The notes: generated by a model from the sequence alone, not told the origin. A stretch of 64,000 nt of DNA from Ponticaulis sp. (GCA_002692725.1 NZLU01000063.1:62001-126000), one strand, 5' to 3'. Counted from the stretch's first letter, positions 9,187 to 17,906 are shown. Made by a program: numbers and translations.

Positions 9187-11102
9187 AATTTTGACTTAAG
9201 CTCGAGTTCGATGGTTTTGAGCTCATTGCCATTCGTCAAATCTTCTCCGCGCTCATAGGTGACGCCCAAGTCGAGTCGCTCATTGATGACGTCTGTTACA
9301 GTCAAGCCTATTGAATAGAGGTCTGATGAATCCTCGGACCCGCTAATATTTTTTCTGTGCTGCCATTCAGCCTCTATCGCAAACCTGGAATCCTCTCCAG
9401 GCGTCGCAAAGATGTTGGGCAAATAGGTGCCGACCTTGGCATCAAGTCCAAATCGAAATTTTTCATCATCGTCATTTCGAGCGGTCGGGTCAGGATCGGA
9501 GTAGTCTTTGGGTGCGCGACTAAAATCCAGATAATCGAGAACCCCTTCTGCGCTCCACTTGAATTGTGTACGCGCAAGAACGGTTTTCAATCCGACATTT
9601 CGGCTCGAAATTTCATCATTGCCATAGAGTATATCATACTTGCGGTAACCCAATAGGTGCCCACCAAGCCCGGGCTCAAGCCCTAACTCAAGAAGAAGTC
9701 CTTGCTGATCTGAGTAGTTGTCCGTGATCGCAGCTGCAGTGAATGACACAGAATGTCCGGGGCTTTTTACACCTCTAAACGACCAGGGCCTATCATTTTT
9801 GCCTGTCTCACACGTCTCGGCACACACATCTTTTTCGTTCAAATCGACGCGGATGCCACCATAAATGTTTGCGAAAGCCACCGTGTTGTCAGGTACTAAC
9901 GGCATACTCCCATCGGGGTTCAGCGGCGCATTTAAGTCATAGATTTTTTCTTCGACTTCGGACTGAGAAATTGACACAAATGGCGTCACATCGAGCGACC
10001 AGCTTCTCCCGTCTTTACTGTCGATCGATGGGAAGACTTTCCAGAGGTCTGTCTTGAAATTCCAACCGATCGCGGCGTCCAACGCCACAGACGATCTATC
10101 TGAGTTTTTGGTAAAGTTGAAAGGGAATTTCAGCTCAGCGCCTTCTGGTTTTTCAGCGTCGAATTGATCAATCCCTTTGACGACGTGCAACTTGCCCGTC
10201 CACTTTGCGTCATCGCCAGTCCCGCCATATTCTCTCTTCTTTGCGAGATAATCTCCTGCACTGACCAAAGTCATGATCGTTCGCGTTGTTTCATGATCGG
10301 CAAGACAATCATCAGTACCGGCTATCGACATCAGCTCTGCTTCAAGCTCCGCCCTGCGTGCGCTCAAAATCATTTGCCGCTGGTCAGCTGAGGGCACAGT
10401 TTTCTTATCTATGTCCGAAAGCCTCGGATACCTGAAAACATGCAAAGGCGAACTACCATCTACGAAAGCAGAAATTACTTTGTCATCAGCATAAGGGTCA
10501 CGAAGGGGGCGATAAAGGCTGCAAGTCGTCGCCACATTGGCAGGGGCATGTCCCGTGTTTGCCAAATTGTCCAGATCTGCGCGGTCGAAAACGACAACTA
10601 GTTTTTCAGTTCCGCCAGAAAAACCAGCCTCGAATAATCGAAGAAGAGATCGCCGAAACCGAAACGCAGCGCCTTGTTCTTCGAAACGAACAATTGAATC
10701 ATATTTCGGCTCTCTCCGACACTCCGCTTTTTTTTCTGCTTCAACGCCATTACAATTTGGAACGAGGCGCTTTCTTATCAGGGCCTTCGTGGACAGCAGA
10801 AACTCATCACTATCTGCAGCGACCAGTTTAAACCTCTTCTGGAGCGTCATTAAAACGCAATCGGACGACACTTCACCAGGACGCAGAACGGGTGATTTCG
10901 GCGGTTTTTCAGGTTCTGCAGGTTCTTCATCTGAATAGAGACCATCCGAACATTCTAAAAGTCCAGACAGATATAACGGGTTGACTGTTTCATCGGCATG
11001 TACGGCCGAACTCAAACCCAGCACGAAAACCACAAGACAAAGCAAATGCTTGGCGTATCTAAATGCGCAGAGCGTCCCGCGATCTTTATGCAAATCTGAC
11101 AT
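9183..11102 (-). CDS. Unknown outer-membrane beta-barrel-like protein
   Basis: 639 residues, not recognised. A cleavable signal peptide is visible after a short cytoplasmic stretch (LLCLVVFVLGLSSAVHA, cleavage near residue 36). The middle contains a cysteine-containing, hydrophilic region (about residues 40-300) with pairs such as NCNGVEAEKKAEC. The C-terminal half has alternating strands with aromatic residues and ends in ELELKSKF, a terminal phenylalanine typical of barrel proteins. The predicted topology is therefore a periplasmic N-domain plus a C-terminal barrel. Base composition is visibly more AT-rich than flmA or marC on either side, which hints at acquisition. The stop overlaps that of flmA. 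Confidence 0.75.
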   Translation of the reverse strand: MSDLHKDRGTLCAFRYAKHLLCLVVFVLGLSSAVHADETVNPLYLSGLLECSDGLYSDEEPAEPEKPPKSPVLRPGEVSSDCVLMTLQKRFKLVAADSDEFLLSTKALIRKRLVPNCNGVEAEKKAECRREPKYDSIVRFEEQGAAFRFRRSLLRLFEAGFSGGTEKLVVVFDRADLDNLANTGHAPANVATTCSLYRPLRDPYADDKVISAFVDGSSPLHVFRYPRLSDIDKKTVPSADQRQMILSARRAELEAELMSIAGTDDCLADHETTRTIMTLVSAGDYLAKKREYGGTGDDAKWTGKLHVVKGIDQFDAEKPEGAELKFPFNFTKNSDRSSVALDAAIGWNFKTDLWKVFPSIDSKDGRSWSLDVTPFVSISQSEVEEKIYDLNAPLNPDGSMPLVPDNTVAFANIYGGIRVDLNEKDVCAETCETGKNDRPWSFRGVKSPGHSVSFTAAAITDNYSDQQGLLLELGLEPGLGGHLLGYRKYDILYGNDEISSRNVGLKTVLARTQFKWSAEGVLDYLDFSRAPKDYSDPDPTARNDDDEKFRFGLDAKVGTYLPNIFATPGEDSRFAIEAEWQHRKNISGSEDSSDLYSIGLTVTDVINERLDLGVTYERGEDLTNGNELKTIELELKSKF

Positions 11103-11210
11103 TTTATAATCCCCCCGAATAACTTCGAAGGAATACCCTCATAGGTTGCGCGCCTCAACCTATGGAGACAGATCTAAGGTCCTTTTCTGTGAGTGAGTAA
11201 AGCCCGACCC

Positions 11211-11855
11211 TCACCCCAGATTGAACGCGCCTTTAATGCCGTCGATCAGAAGCTGGATTGAGAGGGCGGCAAGGATGACGCCAAGAATACGCGTGAGCGC
11301 ACCAGCCACACTGTCGCCCATCAGGCGGATCAGAGGGCCTGCAATCAGAAAGATAATCAGAGTGAGCAGCATGTTCAGCCCAAGCGCCGCCAGCACCGCG
11401 CCCTGCTCCATCCAATTGCCTTCCGCATTGCCCATATATAGCATGGCCGTGGCGATCGTGCCGGGGCCTGCCAGCATGGGAATGCCCAGCGGAAAGACTG
11501 AGATGTCGTCCAGATCTTCATGCTCATCCATATATTCTTCAGCGCGTTGTTCCCGGCGCTCTGTCCGCTTTTCGAACACCATGTCGATCGCAATCAGGAA
11601 GAGCAGCGCACCGCCAGCCGCACGGAAAGCGTCGAGAGATATATGCATTTTCTCAAGCAACCAGGTGCCACCAAAGGCAAAGGCAAAGACGATCAGAGTG
11701 GCCACGAACACCGATTTGATCGCCATTCTGCGCGCATAGTCCGGACCGCCAGGGGCAGTCATGCCGGCAAAGACCGGCGCAACCCCAAGCGCGTCGATCA
11801 GGACAAAAAACGTGACGAAACTGGCCGAAAAGAGGGAAATAAGTTCTGCGTTCAT
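11211..11855 (-). CDS. MarC family integral membrane protein
   Basis: 214 residues from the internal ATG (MNAELISLFSASFVTF); an upstream in-frame start at 11897 would add 14 unlikely residues. Six hydrophobic segments with the family signatures FFVLIDALGVAPVFAGMT, FPLGIPMLAGPGTIATAML and GVILAALSIQLLIDGI match the MarC (UPF0056) family, whose transport role remains unsettled. A charged loop rich in E and R (about residues 92-115) separates the two halves. Monocistronic, divergent from the DUF2141 gene. Confidence 0.9.
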   Translation of the reverse strand: MNAELISLFSASFVTFFVLIDALGVAPVFAGMTAPGGPDYARRMAIKSVFVATLIVFAFAFGGTWLLEKMHISLDAFRAAGGALLFLIAIDMVFEKRTERREQRAEEYMDEHEDLDDISVFPLGIPMLAGPGTIATAMLYMGNAEGNWMEQGAVLAALGLNMLLTLIIFLIAGPLIRLMGDSVAGALTRILGVILAALSIQLLIDGIKGAFNLG

Positions 11856-12026
11856 CGGGTCGCTGTGAACTTTCTCACCTGAAAAAGCAAGCCACATTTC
11901 TATGACGGGCCAATGCTGTCCGCTCAGAATATCTCACACTCCAGTTGACGTGAAGAGTACTTTGTGTTTCAAAGCTTCCTATTGACTTTGGTTTTCAAAG
12001 TTATTTGCATCAAGAAAGGACAAACT

Positions 12027-12455
12027 ATGAAACCGCTTATGACATCTCTGCTGATCGCCCTCACCGCACTGCCGCTCTCGGCACATGCAGCCCCCGTCAC
12101 GCTTAACCTGACGAATGTGGAAGCCCGTGGCGGCCAATTGCTGGTTGGACTGCAAACCGGCGACCAGTTCCTGAAGAATGGCGGGATTGCAGGTGAAATT
12201 GTGGAAGCACCGGAGCCGGGCACGCTGACCTTCACCTTTGATGTGCCTGAGGGCCGCTATTCGGCCTCTGTCCTGCATGATGAAAACAAGGATGGGACAA
12301 TGAGTGTGGGCGCAAATGGCATGCCGGCGGAGGGCTGGACCATGCACAATGCAGACAAGCTGATGGGGCCACCCACGTTTGATCTGGTCGGGTTTGACGT
12401 GCCTCCGACCGGTCTGACCCTCACCATGGACATGATTTATCCCGAGGCAGAATAG
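12027..12455 (+). CDS. DUF2141 family secreted protein
   Basis: 142 residues from the ATG at 12027, preceded by an AAGGAC ribosome-binding site; a longer frame from 11964 lacks one. Signal peptide MKPLMTSLLIALTALPLSAHA with a good cleavage site. The mature part contains the DUF2141 pattern: VPEGRYSASVLHDENKDG, then GMPAEGW. Function is unknown in the family. The protein is probably periplasmic. Confidence 0.88.
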   Translation: MKPLMTSLLIALTALPLSAHAAPVTLNLTNVEARGGQLLVGLQTGDQFLKNGGIAGEIVEAPEPGTLTFTFDVPEGRYSASVLHDENKDGTMSVGANGMPAEGWTMHNADKLMGPPTFDLVGFDVPPTGLTLTMDMIYPEAE

Positions 12456-12575
12456 CCTGATAACGCACGAGATCATGGTTAATTCAGGTCTTGTGCGCTT
12501 TGTTGCCAAATAGCCCTTATCGACTCTGCAAGCCTGCGTTATCACTCAGGCTTGTAGACAATTAAGCGAGATGAG

Positions 12576-14348
12576 ATGGCTGCGGGACACGGCAACGAAA
12601 TCATGATCAAGGATACCCTGGTATTCCTGTTCGCAGCGGGTGTCGCCGTTCCGATTTTCCGTTTTATCCGCCTGCCCGCCATTGTCGGCTTCATGATTTC
12701 CGGCATCGCGCTCGGTCCGTTCGCATTGGGTGCGCTGAGCGAACAGTTTCCCATACTGGAATACATATCCATCTCGGACCCGGCTGCGGCCGCGCCCTTC
12801 GCCGAGCTCGGCGTGTTGTTCTTGCTCTTTCTTCTGGGGCTTGAATTCTCGTTTGAGAAGCTGTGGGGCCTGAAGCGGATTGTGTTCGGTGCAGGCGGCA
12901 TTCATGCGGCCATCAGCACGATTGTGATCGCATCTGTCGCCTGGGTTCTGAACCCTGACCCTGTGTTTGCGATCGTCTGTGGCCTGGCGCTCGCTCTCTC
13001 CTCGACGGCCATCGTCATGCAGCTGCTGGTCGATAACAAGGACGCAACGAGGCCTGTCGGACGGTCCACCTTTGGCATTCTCCTCTTCCAGGACATTCTC
13101 GTCGCGCCCATTCTGATCTTTGTCGGTCTGGTGGATATCGAGGCCGGTGAGAGCCTGAGCGGCGTACTTGTTGGGGCCCTTGTTCAGGGGCTGATCGCCA
13201 TTGGTGTCATCTTTGTCATTGGCCGGTTTGCGCTTCGGCGGATCTTCCGCATGGTGGCGTCTGCGGGCGGGCGGGACTTTCTCATGGCACTGACCTTGCT
13301 GACGCTGGTGGGGGCCTCGGCCATTACCGCCAGTGCGGATCTGTCGCTCGCACTGGGGGCCTTTCTGGCTGGACTTCTGCTGGGCGAAACCGAATTCAAG
13401 CATCAGGCTGAAGTCGATCTGGAGCCGTTTAAAGGCCTCCTGCTTGGCCTGTTCTTCATGACGGTCGGCATGGGGCTCGACCTTCCCGCCATCGCGGCTA
13501 ATCCGCATTACATTATTTTTGGCCTCGTGCTTTTGCTGCTTATCAAGCTGATTGCAGGCTTTGTCGCGACCCGCCTGATGACGGGCAGCACAACCATCGC
13601 CATTGAAAGTTCCTTCTATCTGGCGCCTGCCGGAGAGTTTGCATTTGTTGTCACAGCGGCCGCCAGTGCCGCTGGCATTCTGCCTGCTAACATCACCGCC
13701 ATGCTGGCCGCCATTGCGGGTATCTCAATGCTGATCACGCCCGCCATGGCCATGGCCGGACGGCGGGTGAGCGCTCGGTTCAAAGCGGATTCAGATACAG
13801 ATAAAGTCGAAGAAATCGTCGATTTTTCAACGCATACCGGCCATGTCGTGATTGCTGGCTTTGGCCGTGTAGGCACGGTTGTCGCGCGTATGCTGATTGA
13901 AGAAGGCGTAGATATTGTCGCGCTCGACCGCAATATGCGGCATATCACCAATGCCCGAAAAGAAGGCCTGCGCGCCTATCTTGGTGATGCCTCTCGCCCT
14001 GAAATGCTCGCCTCTGTCGGGCTTGAGGGGGCGTCCGCCTTCATCGTCACGGTTGATAATCCGGCAATTGTTGAGACCATGGTCCGGTCTGTCCGGTCTG
14101 TGCGCCCGGATATTCCGATCCTCGCCCGAGCCCATGATCAGGGGCATGCCGGATCACTGGAGATTGCGGGCGCCGACTATGTTGTGCCGGAAGTTGTCGA
14201 AACAGGGCTGCAACTCGCCGGTCAGACACTGCGCAAATATGGCTACGACTATGAGACCGTGCGCAGCCTGCTCGCCGCCGAGCGAGACCGTGAATACCAC
14301 AGCGCCGACCCGGATGCTGACGAGCACAAGCACGAAACCACCGCATAA
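12576..14348 (+). CDS. KefB/KefC-type monovalent cation:proton antiporter (CPA2)
   Basis: 590 residues. About residues 1-395 form the Na+/H+ exchanger-like membrane domain with some twelve hydrophobic segments and conserved stretches such as PAIVGFMISGIALGP, ALSSTAIVMQLL and GAFLAGLLLGETEF. A cytoplasmic TrkA-N domain follows from about residue 420 (HVVIAGFGRVGTVVARML, a GxGxxG nucleotide-binding motif; DASRPEML). These proteins exchange potassium for protons in pH or electrophile stress; glutathione control of the Kef type is not demonstrable here. The start could also be the ATG at 12603. It ends just before an inverted repeat serving the opposite strand. Confidence 0.9.
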   Translation: MAAGHGNEIMIKDTLVFLFAAGVAVPIFRFIRLPAIVGFMISGIALGPFALGALSEQFPILEYISISDPAAAAPFAELGVLFLLFLLGLEFSFEKLWGLKRIVFGAGGIHAAISTIVIASVAWVLNPDPVFAIVCGLALALSSTAIVMQLLVDNKDATRPVGRSTFGILLFQDILVAPILIFVGLVDIEAGESLSGVLVGALVQGLIAIGVIFVIGRFALRRIFRMVASAGGRDFLMALTLLTLVGASAITASADLSLALGAFLAGLLLGETEFKHQAEVDLEPFKGLLLGLFFMTVGMGLDLPAIAANPHYIIFGLVLLLLIKLIAGFVATRLMTGSTTIAIESSFYLAPAGEFAFVVTAAASAAGILPANITAMLAAIAGISMLITPAMAMAGRRVSARFKADSDTDKVEEIVDFSTHTGHVVIAGFGRVGTVVARMLIEEGVDIVALDRNMRHITNARKEGLRAYLGDASRPEMLASVGLEGASAFIVTVDNPAIVETMVRSVRSVRPDIPILARAHDQGHAGSLEIAGADYVVPEVVETGLQLAGQTLRKYGYDYETVRSLLAAERDREYHSADPDADEHKHETTA

Positions 14349-14378
14349 AAAAAGGACCCGGAGGATACCTCCGGGCCC
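14347..14378 (-). terminator. Intrinsic terminator for the distal flagellin
   Basis: Read on the minus strand, CCCGGAGG and CCTCCGGG form an 8-bp stem around a three-base loop and are followed by seven T residues. It lies 53 bp beyond the stop of the flagellin gene ending at 14431. Read on the plus strand the T tract precedes the stem, so it would serve the antiporter gene poorly. Confidence 0.8.
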
Positions 14379-14430
14379 AGTAAAGCGACTAGGGAAGACC
14401 AGATCCATAATCGCTGAAAGCGTGTGTTCC

Positions 14431-15267
14431 TTAACCGCCCTGGAAGAGCGACAGGATTGTCTGCGGGTTCTGGTTCGCAATCTGCAGAGCCTGAACACCA
14501 AGCTGTTGTTTGACCTGCAAGGCCTGCAAGCGAGCACTCTCTTTTGAGAGATCCGCATCGACCAGATTGCCGACACCGGAAGTCAGACTGTCTGCAAGTT
14601 TGGAGACAAATGTTGAGTGCGTATCAAGACGGTTAGCGCTCGCGCCCAGACGTCCCAGCGCTGCGTTGACATTATCAAGGCTCGTATTCAGCGCGGCAAC
14701 CATACCGGATGCCAGCGTTGTCGTGCCCAGACTTGCCGTGGCTGCAAATGTCAGAATTGAGCCGGCAAAGGACATGTTTTCTGAATCGACCGTCAATGAA
14801 GACGACGCATCAGCATCTGCAAGGAAGGAAATACCGTTGGTGAGGGAGCCATTCAGCAGATTGGCGCCATCAAACTCGGCTTCATTCACAATGACGGCAA
14901 TCTGCTCGACATAGGCTCTGAAATCATTGTTGTAGGCTGCGCGCGCCACCCCATCAATTGACGGGTCTGTTGCGGCGACGGCTGCAGCGCGCATCTGGAT
15001 CAGAAGGTCTGAAATCGCCTCCCCACCCGCAATTGCAACGTCCGCAATTGAATTTGCCCGATCCAGACTTGTTTGGACTGAAGTCAATGCTGCAATGTCG
15101 CCGCGCACATTCTGAGCGACAGCGAACACCGAAGAGTTATCCCGTGCCCCGGCGACCTTATAGCCGCTTGAGATCCGACCCTGCGTTGTTTCCAAATCTG
15201 AATTGGTTTTCGACAGCTGCTGAAGTGCGCTCATAGCTGCTGAGTTCGTGTGTATACTCGAAACCAT
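14431..15267 (-). CDS. Divergent flagellin
   Basis: 278 residues with flagellin D0/D1 domains at both ends (MVSSIHTNSAAMSALQQL; GVGNLVDADLSKESARLQAL; KQQLGVQALQIANQ). It differs from the other five in its N-terminus, in the RAAYNNDFRAYVEQI region and in the C-terminus LSLFQGG. It is the last gene of the array. Unlike the others it has no -24/-12 promoter, no AAAAU-loop leader hairpin and an unrelated 121-bp upstream gap containing a 12-bp palindrome. It may be read from the FlaG transcript or from its own non-sigma-54 promoter, suggesting an early or alternative filament segment. Confidence 0.95.
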   Translation of the reverse strand: MVSSIHTNSAAMSALQQLSKTNSDLETTQGRISSGYKVAGARDNSSVFAVAQNVRGDIAALTSVQTSLDRANSIADVAIAGGEAISDLLIQMRAAAVAATDPSIDGVARAAYNNDFRAYVEQIAVIVNEAEFDGANLLNGSLTNGISFLADADASSSLTVDSENMSFAGSILTFAATASLGTTTLASGMVAALNTSLDNVNAALGRLGASANRLDTHSTFVSKLADSLTSGVGNLVDADLSKESARLQALQVKQQLGVQALQIANQNPQTILSLFQGG

Positions 15268-15343
15268 TTCATCTCTCCCGGCAAGCTACGATTAACTAAA
15301 GCTGCCTTTGAGAGAAGTTTTCGCCGCCGATAGTTAAATAAAC

Positions 15344-15355
15344 GTTGGCGCCAAC
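15344..15355. promoter_or_regulatory. Perfect 12-bp palindrome upstream of the divergent flagellin
   Basis: GTTGGCGCCAAC reads the same on both strands and is followed on the plus strand by a run of seven A. It lies 77 bp before the flagellin start at 15267 and 34 bp beyond the FlaG stop. It could be a regulator site, or an upstream part of a transcript end. The function is inferred. Confidence 0.4.
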
Positions 15356-15388
15356 AAAAAAACTCTATTCAGTTTTCATCGAAAGAGT

Positions 15389-15751
15389 TCAGACGTTACG
15401 GTCTACGAACAATCCGTATGCCTCGCCCATCTGTTTCGCGAGCTCCAGAAATTGCTCTTCCGGCCATTGTTTCAGTACTTCGCCAGATGTCGGGTCGATG
15501 ACTTTCTGAACAAATTTTCCAGTGTCTTCGTCGCGCTCGATTACCAGCTTACCATCAGGTTCGATCTGAGCTTCAGTCAGGGCATCGGCCAGAGCCTGAC
15601 GGGTCTCTTCTGACGAATCCGCTTTTTCAAAGCTCTCGTCTTCGGCTTCATCCAGCTCGGCTACGGCCTGCCGATAGCGGGTCTCAAACTGAGACCGGGT
15701 TTCTGCCGATAAAACCGGCGAGATCGGATTAAGGTCAATATCTCCAGCCAT
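15389..15751 (-). CDS. flaG: FlaG family flagellar protein
   Basis: 120 residues. The C-terminal half carries the FlaG pattern: LVIERDEDTGKFVQKVIDP, then GEVLKQWPEEQFLELAKQMG and a terminal FVDRNV. The N-terminal half is acidic and probably disordered. FlaG proteins influence filament length or assembly in several bacteria. It is preceded by an AGGAAAGG ribosome-binding site and lies 70 bp after the stop of a flagellin gene, so readthrough from that gene is possible. Confidence 0.88.
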   Translation of the reverse strand: MAGDIDLNPISPVLSAETRSQFETRYRQAVAELDEAEDESFEKADSSEETRQALADALTEAQIEPDGKLVIERDEDTGKFVQKVIDPTSGEVLKQWPEEQFLELAKQMGEAYGLFVDRNV

Positions 15752-15821
15752 TGCTCCATGCCTTTCCTAAAGGGGCGGTCCAGGACCGGCCGCTTTCGCC
15801 GCCAGTCCTGAAACCCTGCCT

Positions 15822-16646
15822 TTAACGGAAGAAGGACAATGCGATACCGGCAGAAGAGTTGGCGATCGACAGAGCCTGAACACCAAGCTGTTGCTTGGTT
15901 TGCAGGGCCTGAAGTTTCGCAGACTCTTTCGCGAGGTCCGCATCCACCAGATTGCCAATACCCTTTTCGGTCACGTCAGAGAGTTTGGTGACAAAGTCAG
16001 AATGCACACCAAGCGACTTAGACGCAGTACCGAGGCGAGCAAGCGCCTGGTTGAGGTTGTTGAGAGACGTTTCAATCGTGGAAACCGCTGCAGAGGCAAC
16101 GCCAGCAGAGCTGAGCGACGCTGTTGCAGCGAGGGTTACGATAGAACCACCCAGACCGATGGCTTCATCGGCAACCGTGATCGTGGAAGAACCGTCAGCA
16201 GATGCCAGAGCGTTGACGCCTGCAGTGGAGTTGTTGATCAGGTTTACCCCGTTGAATTCGGCGTTCGAAACGATTGTGGTGATCTGGTCACGAAGCGCTT
16301 TGAAGTCTTCGTTGAACGCTGAACGCTGAGACGTGGTCAGAGAACTGTCTGCCGCACCGAGCGCTTTCTCTTTCATGTCGATCAGTAGGTCGGATACGGC
16401 TTCGCCAGCGGCGATAGCAACATCCACGGTAGAGCTGACGCGATCGAGAGATTCAGTCACTACACCAAAACCAGCAACGTCAGACCGCATACCCTGCGCA
16501 ATGGCGAAGATCGCACCATTGTCTTTAGCAGAAGCGACTTTCATGCCCGTGTTAATCCGGGACTGTGTGGTTTCGAGAGCCGAGTTTGTTTGGTTCAATT
16601 GCTGCAGAGCAACCATTGCACCGTAATTGGTATTTACGCTTGCCAT
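15822..16646 (-). CDS. Flagellin (array copy 2)
   Basis: 274 residues starting MASVNTNYGAMVALQQLN and ending IALSFFR, with conserved D0/D1 segments and only a short variable middle (about residues 140-200), so a minimal flagellin. It forms a near-identical group with the copies starting at 17842, 19010 and 20190; differences are concentrated in the middle. The start codon lies inside a potential small hairpin (16641-16653). The gene has its own sigma-54 promoter at 16734-16748 and two palindromes about 105-135 bp further upstream. Confidence 0.97.
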   Translation of the reverse strand: MASVNTNYGAMVALQQLNQTNSALETTQSRINTGMKVASAKDNGAIFAIAQGMRSDVAGFGVVTESLDRVSSTVDVAIAAGEAVSDLLIDMKEKALGAADSSLTTSQRSAFNEDFKALRDQITTIVSNAEFNGVNLINNSTAGVNALASADGSSTITVADEAIGLGGSIVTLAATASLSSAGVASAAVSTIETSLNNLNQALARLGTASKSLGVHSDFVTKLSDVTEKGIGNLVDADLAKESAKLQALQTKQQLGVQALSIANSSAGIALSFFR

Positions 16647-16653
16647 TTTGGCA
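16641..16653 (-). promoter_or_regulatory. Start-codon hairpin of flagellin copy 2
   Basis: On the mRNA, UGCC and GGCA pair around the loop AAAAU. The AUG start codon straddles the loop and the first stem base. The loop is the same as in the upstream leader hairpins of this gene family. Confidence 0.5.
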
Positions 16654-16693
16654 TTCCTTTCTGGTCTTAAGGCCTGTCGCCAGGCACTTATCT

Positions 16694-16706
16694 GAGCGTT
16701 TTGCTC
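16694..16706 (-). promoter_or_regulatory. Leader hairpin of flagellin copy 2
   Basis: On the mRNA, GAGC pairs with GCUC around the loop AAAAC, a one-base variant of the AAAAU loop seen in the other flagellin leaders. It starts about 17 nt from the predicted transcript start. Confidence 0.5.
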
Positions 16707-16733
16707 GAGGGATTCTTCCCTGAAAAAGGACTG

Positions 16734-16748
16734 GCAAAACCGGTGCCA
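16734..16748 (-). promoter_or_regulatory. Sigma-54 (-24/-12) promoter, flagellin copy 2
   Basis: Minus-strand TGGCACCGGTTTTGC matches the TGGCACG-N4-TTGC consensus at all but one base, with correct spacing between GG and GC. It lies 87 bp upstream of the start codon. Confidence 0.85.
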
Positions 16749-16850
16749 AACCCATGGTTAATCGCGATTTCGGACTTTCCAGACCGGGCCAGAAGAGTTT
16801 TGGTTAACAAAAATGAAGTCCGGAGACGGAGGGATTTTTGCACCCGGAAG

Positions 16851-16889
16851 AATTTGCCGATCGGCAAATTTGTGCGGCAAAAATTGCCG
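16851..16889. promoter_or_regulatory. Two palindromic enhancer-like sites upstream of flagellin copy 2
   Basis: A perfect 20-bp palindrome AATTTGCCGATCGGCAAATT (16851-16870) is followed by CGGCAA-AAA-TTGCCG (16875-16889). They sit 100-150 bp upstream of the -24/-12 element, where FlbD (ftr) enhancers lie in Caulobacter flagellar promoters. The CGGCAA half-site recurs upstream of three other copies. Confidence 0.6.
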
Positions 16890-16935
16890 GTCCCGCCTGA
16901 GGGAGACTTGAGGAATTCCTCGAAGATCGTTGTTT

Positions 16936-16969
16936 AGAAAAAGAAAATGCCGGACCCGAAGGCCCGGCA
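16936..16969 (-). terminator. Intrinsic terminator of flagellin copy 3
   Basis: On the minus strand a stem TGCCGG/CCGGCA enclosing a further GC-rich stem with a TTCG loop is followed by TTTTCTTTTT. It lies 48 bp beyond the stop at 17018. Confidence 0.85.
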
Positions 16970-17017
16970 GGAATGAGATTGGGGATCTCATATTTGTAAT
17001 TCTGAACTGCGCTGATC

Positions 17018-17842
17018 CTATCGGAAGAAGGACAGAGCAATACCAGCAGAAGAGTTGGCGATCGACAGAGCCTGAACACCGAGCTGTTGCTTGGTTTGCA
17101 GGGCCTGAAGCTTCGCAGACTCTTTGGCCAAGTCGGCGTCGACAAGGTTGCCGATACCTTTTTCGGTCACGTCAGACAGCTTCGTGACAAAGTCTGAGTG
17201 AACACCCAGAGCTTTAGACGCTGTACCGAGGCGAGCGAGGGCCTGGTTGAGGTTGTTGAGTGACGTCTCGATTGTGCCAACCGCAGCAGAAGCGTTGGTG
17301 ACCGTGTCGAGCTGTGCTGTTGAAGTCAGCGTAACGATAGAGCCAGAGAGGCCGATCGCTTCGTCAGCAACAGTGATCGTGGACGAGCCATCAGCAGACG
17401 CAAGAGCGTTCACGCCGGTGGTTGAGCCATTGATCAGGTTCACGCCGTTGAATTCAGCGTTAGAGACGATCGTTGCGATCTGATCACGAAGCGCTGTGAA
17501 ATCTTCGTTGAAAGCTGAACGTTGAGAACTCGTCAGTGACGCATCAGCAGCACCAAGGGCTTTCTCTTTCATGTCGATCAGCAGGTCAGATACGGCTTCA
17601 CCAGCCGCGATCGCGACGTCGACAGTTGAACTCACGCGGTCGAGAGATTCGTTCACAACGCCAAAACCAGCAACGTCAGAGCGCATGCCCTGAGCAATAG
17701 CGAAGATAGCGCCGTTGTCTTTCGCAGACGCCACTTTCATACCGGTGTTGATTCGGGATTGCGTGCTCTCAAGAGCAGAGTTGGTCTGGTTCAATTGCTG
17801 CAGAGCAACCATTGCACCATAGTTTGTGTTCACACTCGCCAT
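17018..17842 (-). CDS. Flagellin (array copy 3)
   Basis: 274 residues from the ATG at 17842 (MASVNTNYGAM), chosen over an upstream in-frame start because AAGGAGAT lies just before it and the N-terminus then aligns with all paralogues. It is almost identical to copies 2, 4 and 5 except for the middle segment (LTSTAQLDTVTNASAAVGTIE). It has its own sigma-54 promoter, leader hairpin, start-codon hairpin and terminator, so it is a self-contained transcription unit. Confidence 0.97.
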   Translation of the reverse strand: MASVNTNYGAMVALQQLNQTNSALESTQSRINTGMKVASAKDNGAIFAIAQGMRSDVAGFGVVNESLDRVSSTVDVAIAAGEAVSDLLIDMKEKALGAADASLTSSQRSAFNEDFTALRDQIATIVSNAEFNGVNLINGSTTGVNALASADGSSTITVADEAIGLSGSIVTLTSTAQLDTVTNASAAVGTIETSLNNLNQALARLGTASKALGVHSDFVTKLSDVTEKGIGNLVDADLAKESAKLQALQTKQQLGVQALSIANSSAGIALSFFR

Positions 17843-17849
17843 TTTAGCG
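17837..17849 (-). promoter_or_regulatory. Start-codon hairpin of flagellin copy 3
   Basis: On the mRNA, CGCU pairs with GGCG (one G-U wobble) around the loop AAAAU, which includes the first two bases of the AUG. The identical element is present at copies 4 and 5. Confidence 0.5.
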
Positions 17850-17866
17850 ATCTCCTTCGATGTTAG

Positions 17867-17879
17867 GGGCATTTTGCCC
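17867..17879 (-). promoter_or_regulatory. 5'-terminal leader hairpin of flagellin copy 3
   Basis: On the mRNA, GGGC-AAAAU-GCCC. The predicted transcript start (about 12 nt beyond the -12 GC) is near 17881, so this hairpin would form the extreme 5' end. Confidence 0.6.
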
Positions 17880-17891
17880 AACGAAAGAACC

Positions 17892-17906
17892 GCAATAATC
17901 AGGCCA
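17892..17906 (-). promoter_or_regulatory. Sigma-54 promoter, flagellin copy 3
   Basis: Minus-strand TGGCCTGATTATTGC has the invariant GG and GC at the right spacing and the TTGC end. It lies 49 bp upstream of the start codon. Confidence 0.85.

Noticed and set aside
15268..15388. Search for a -24/-12 promoter upstream of the divergent flagellin
   Set aside because: No GG/GC pair with the required spacing exists on the minus strand in this gap.
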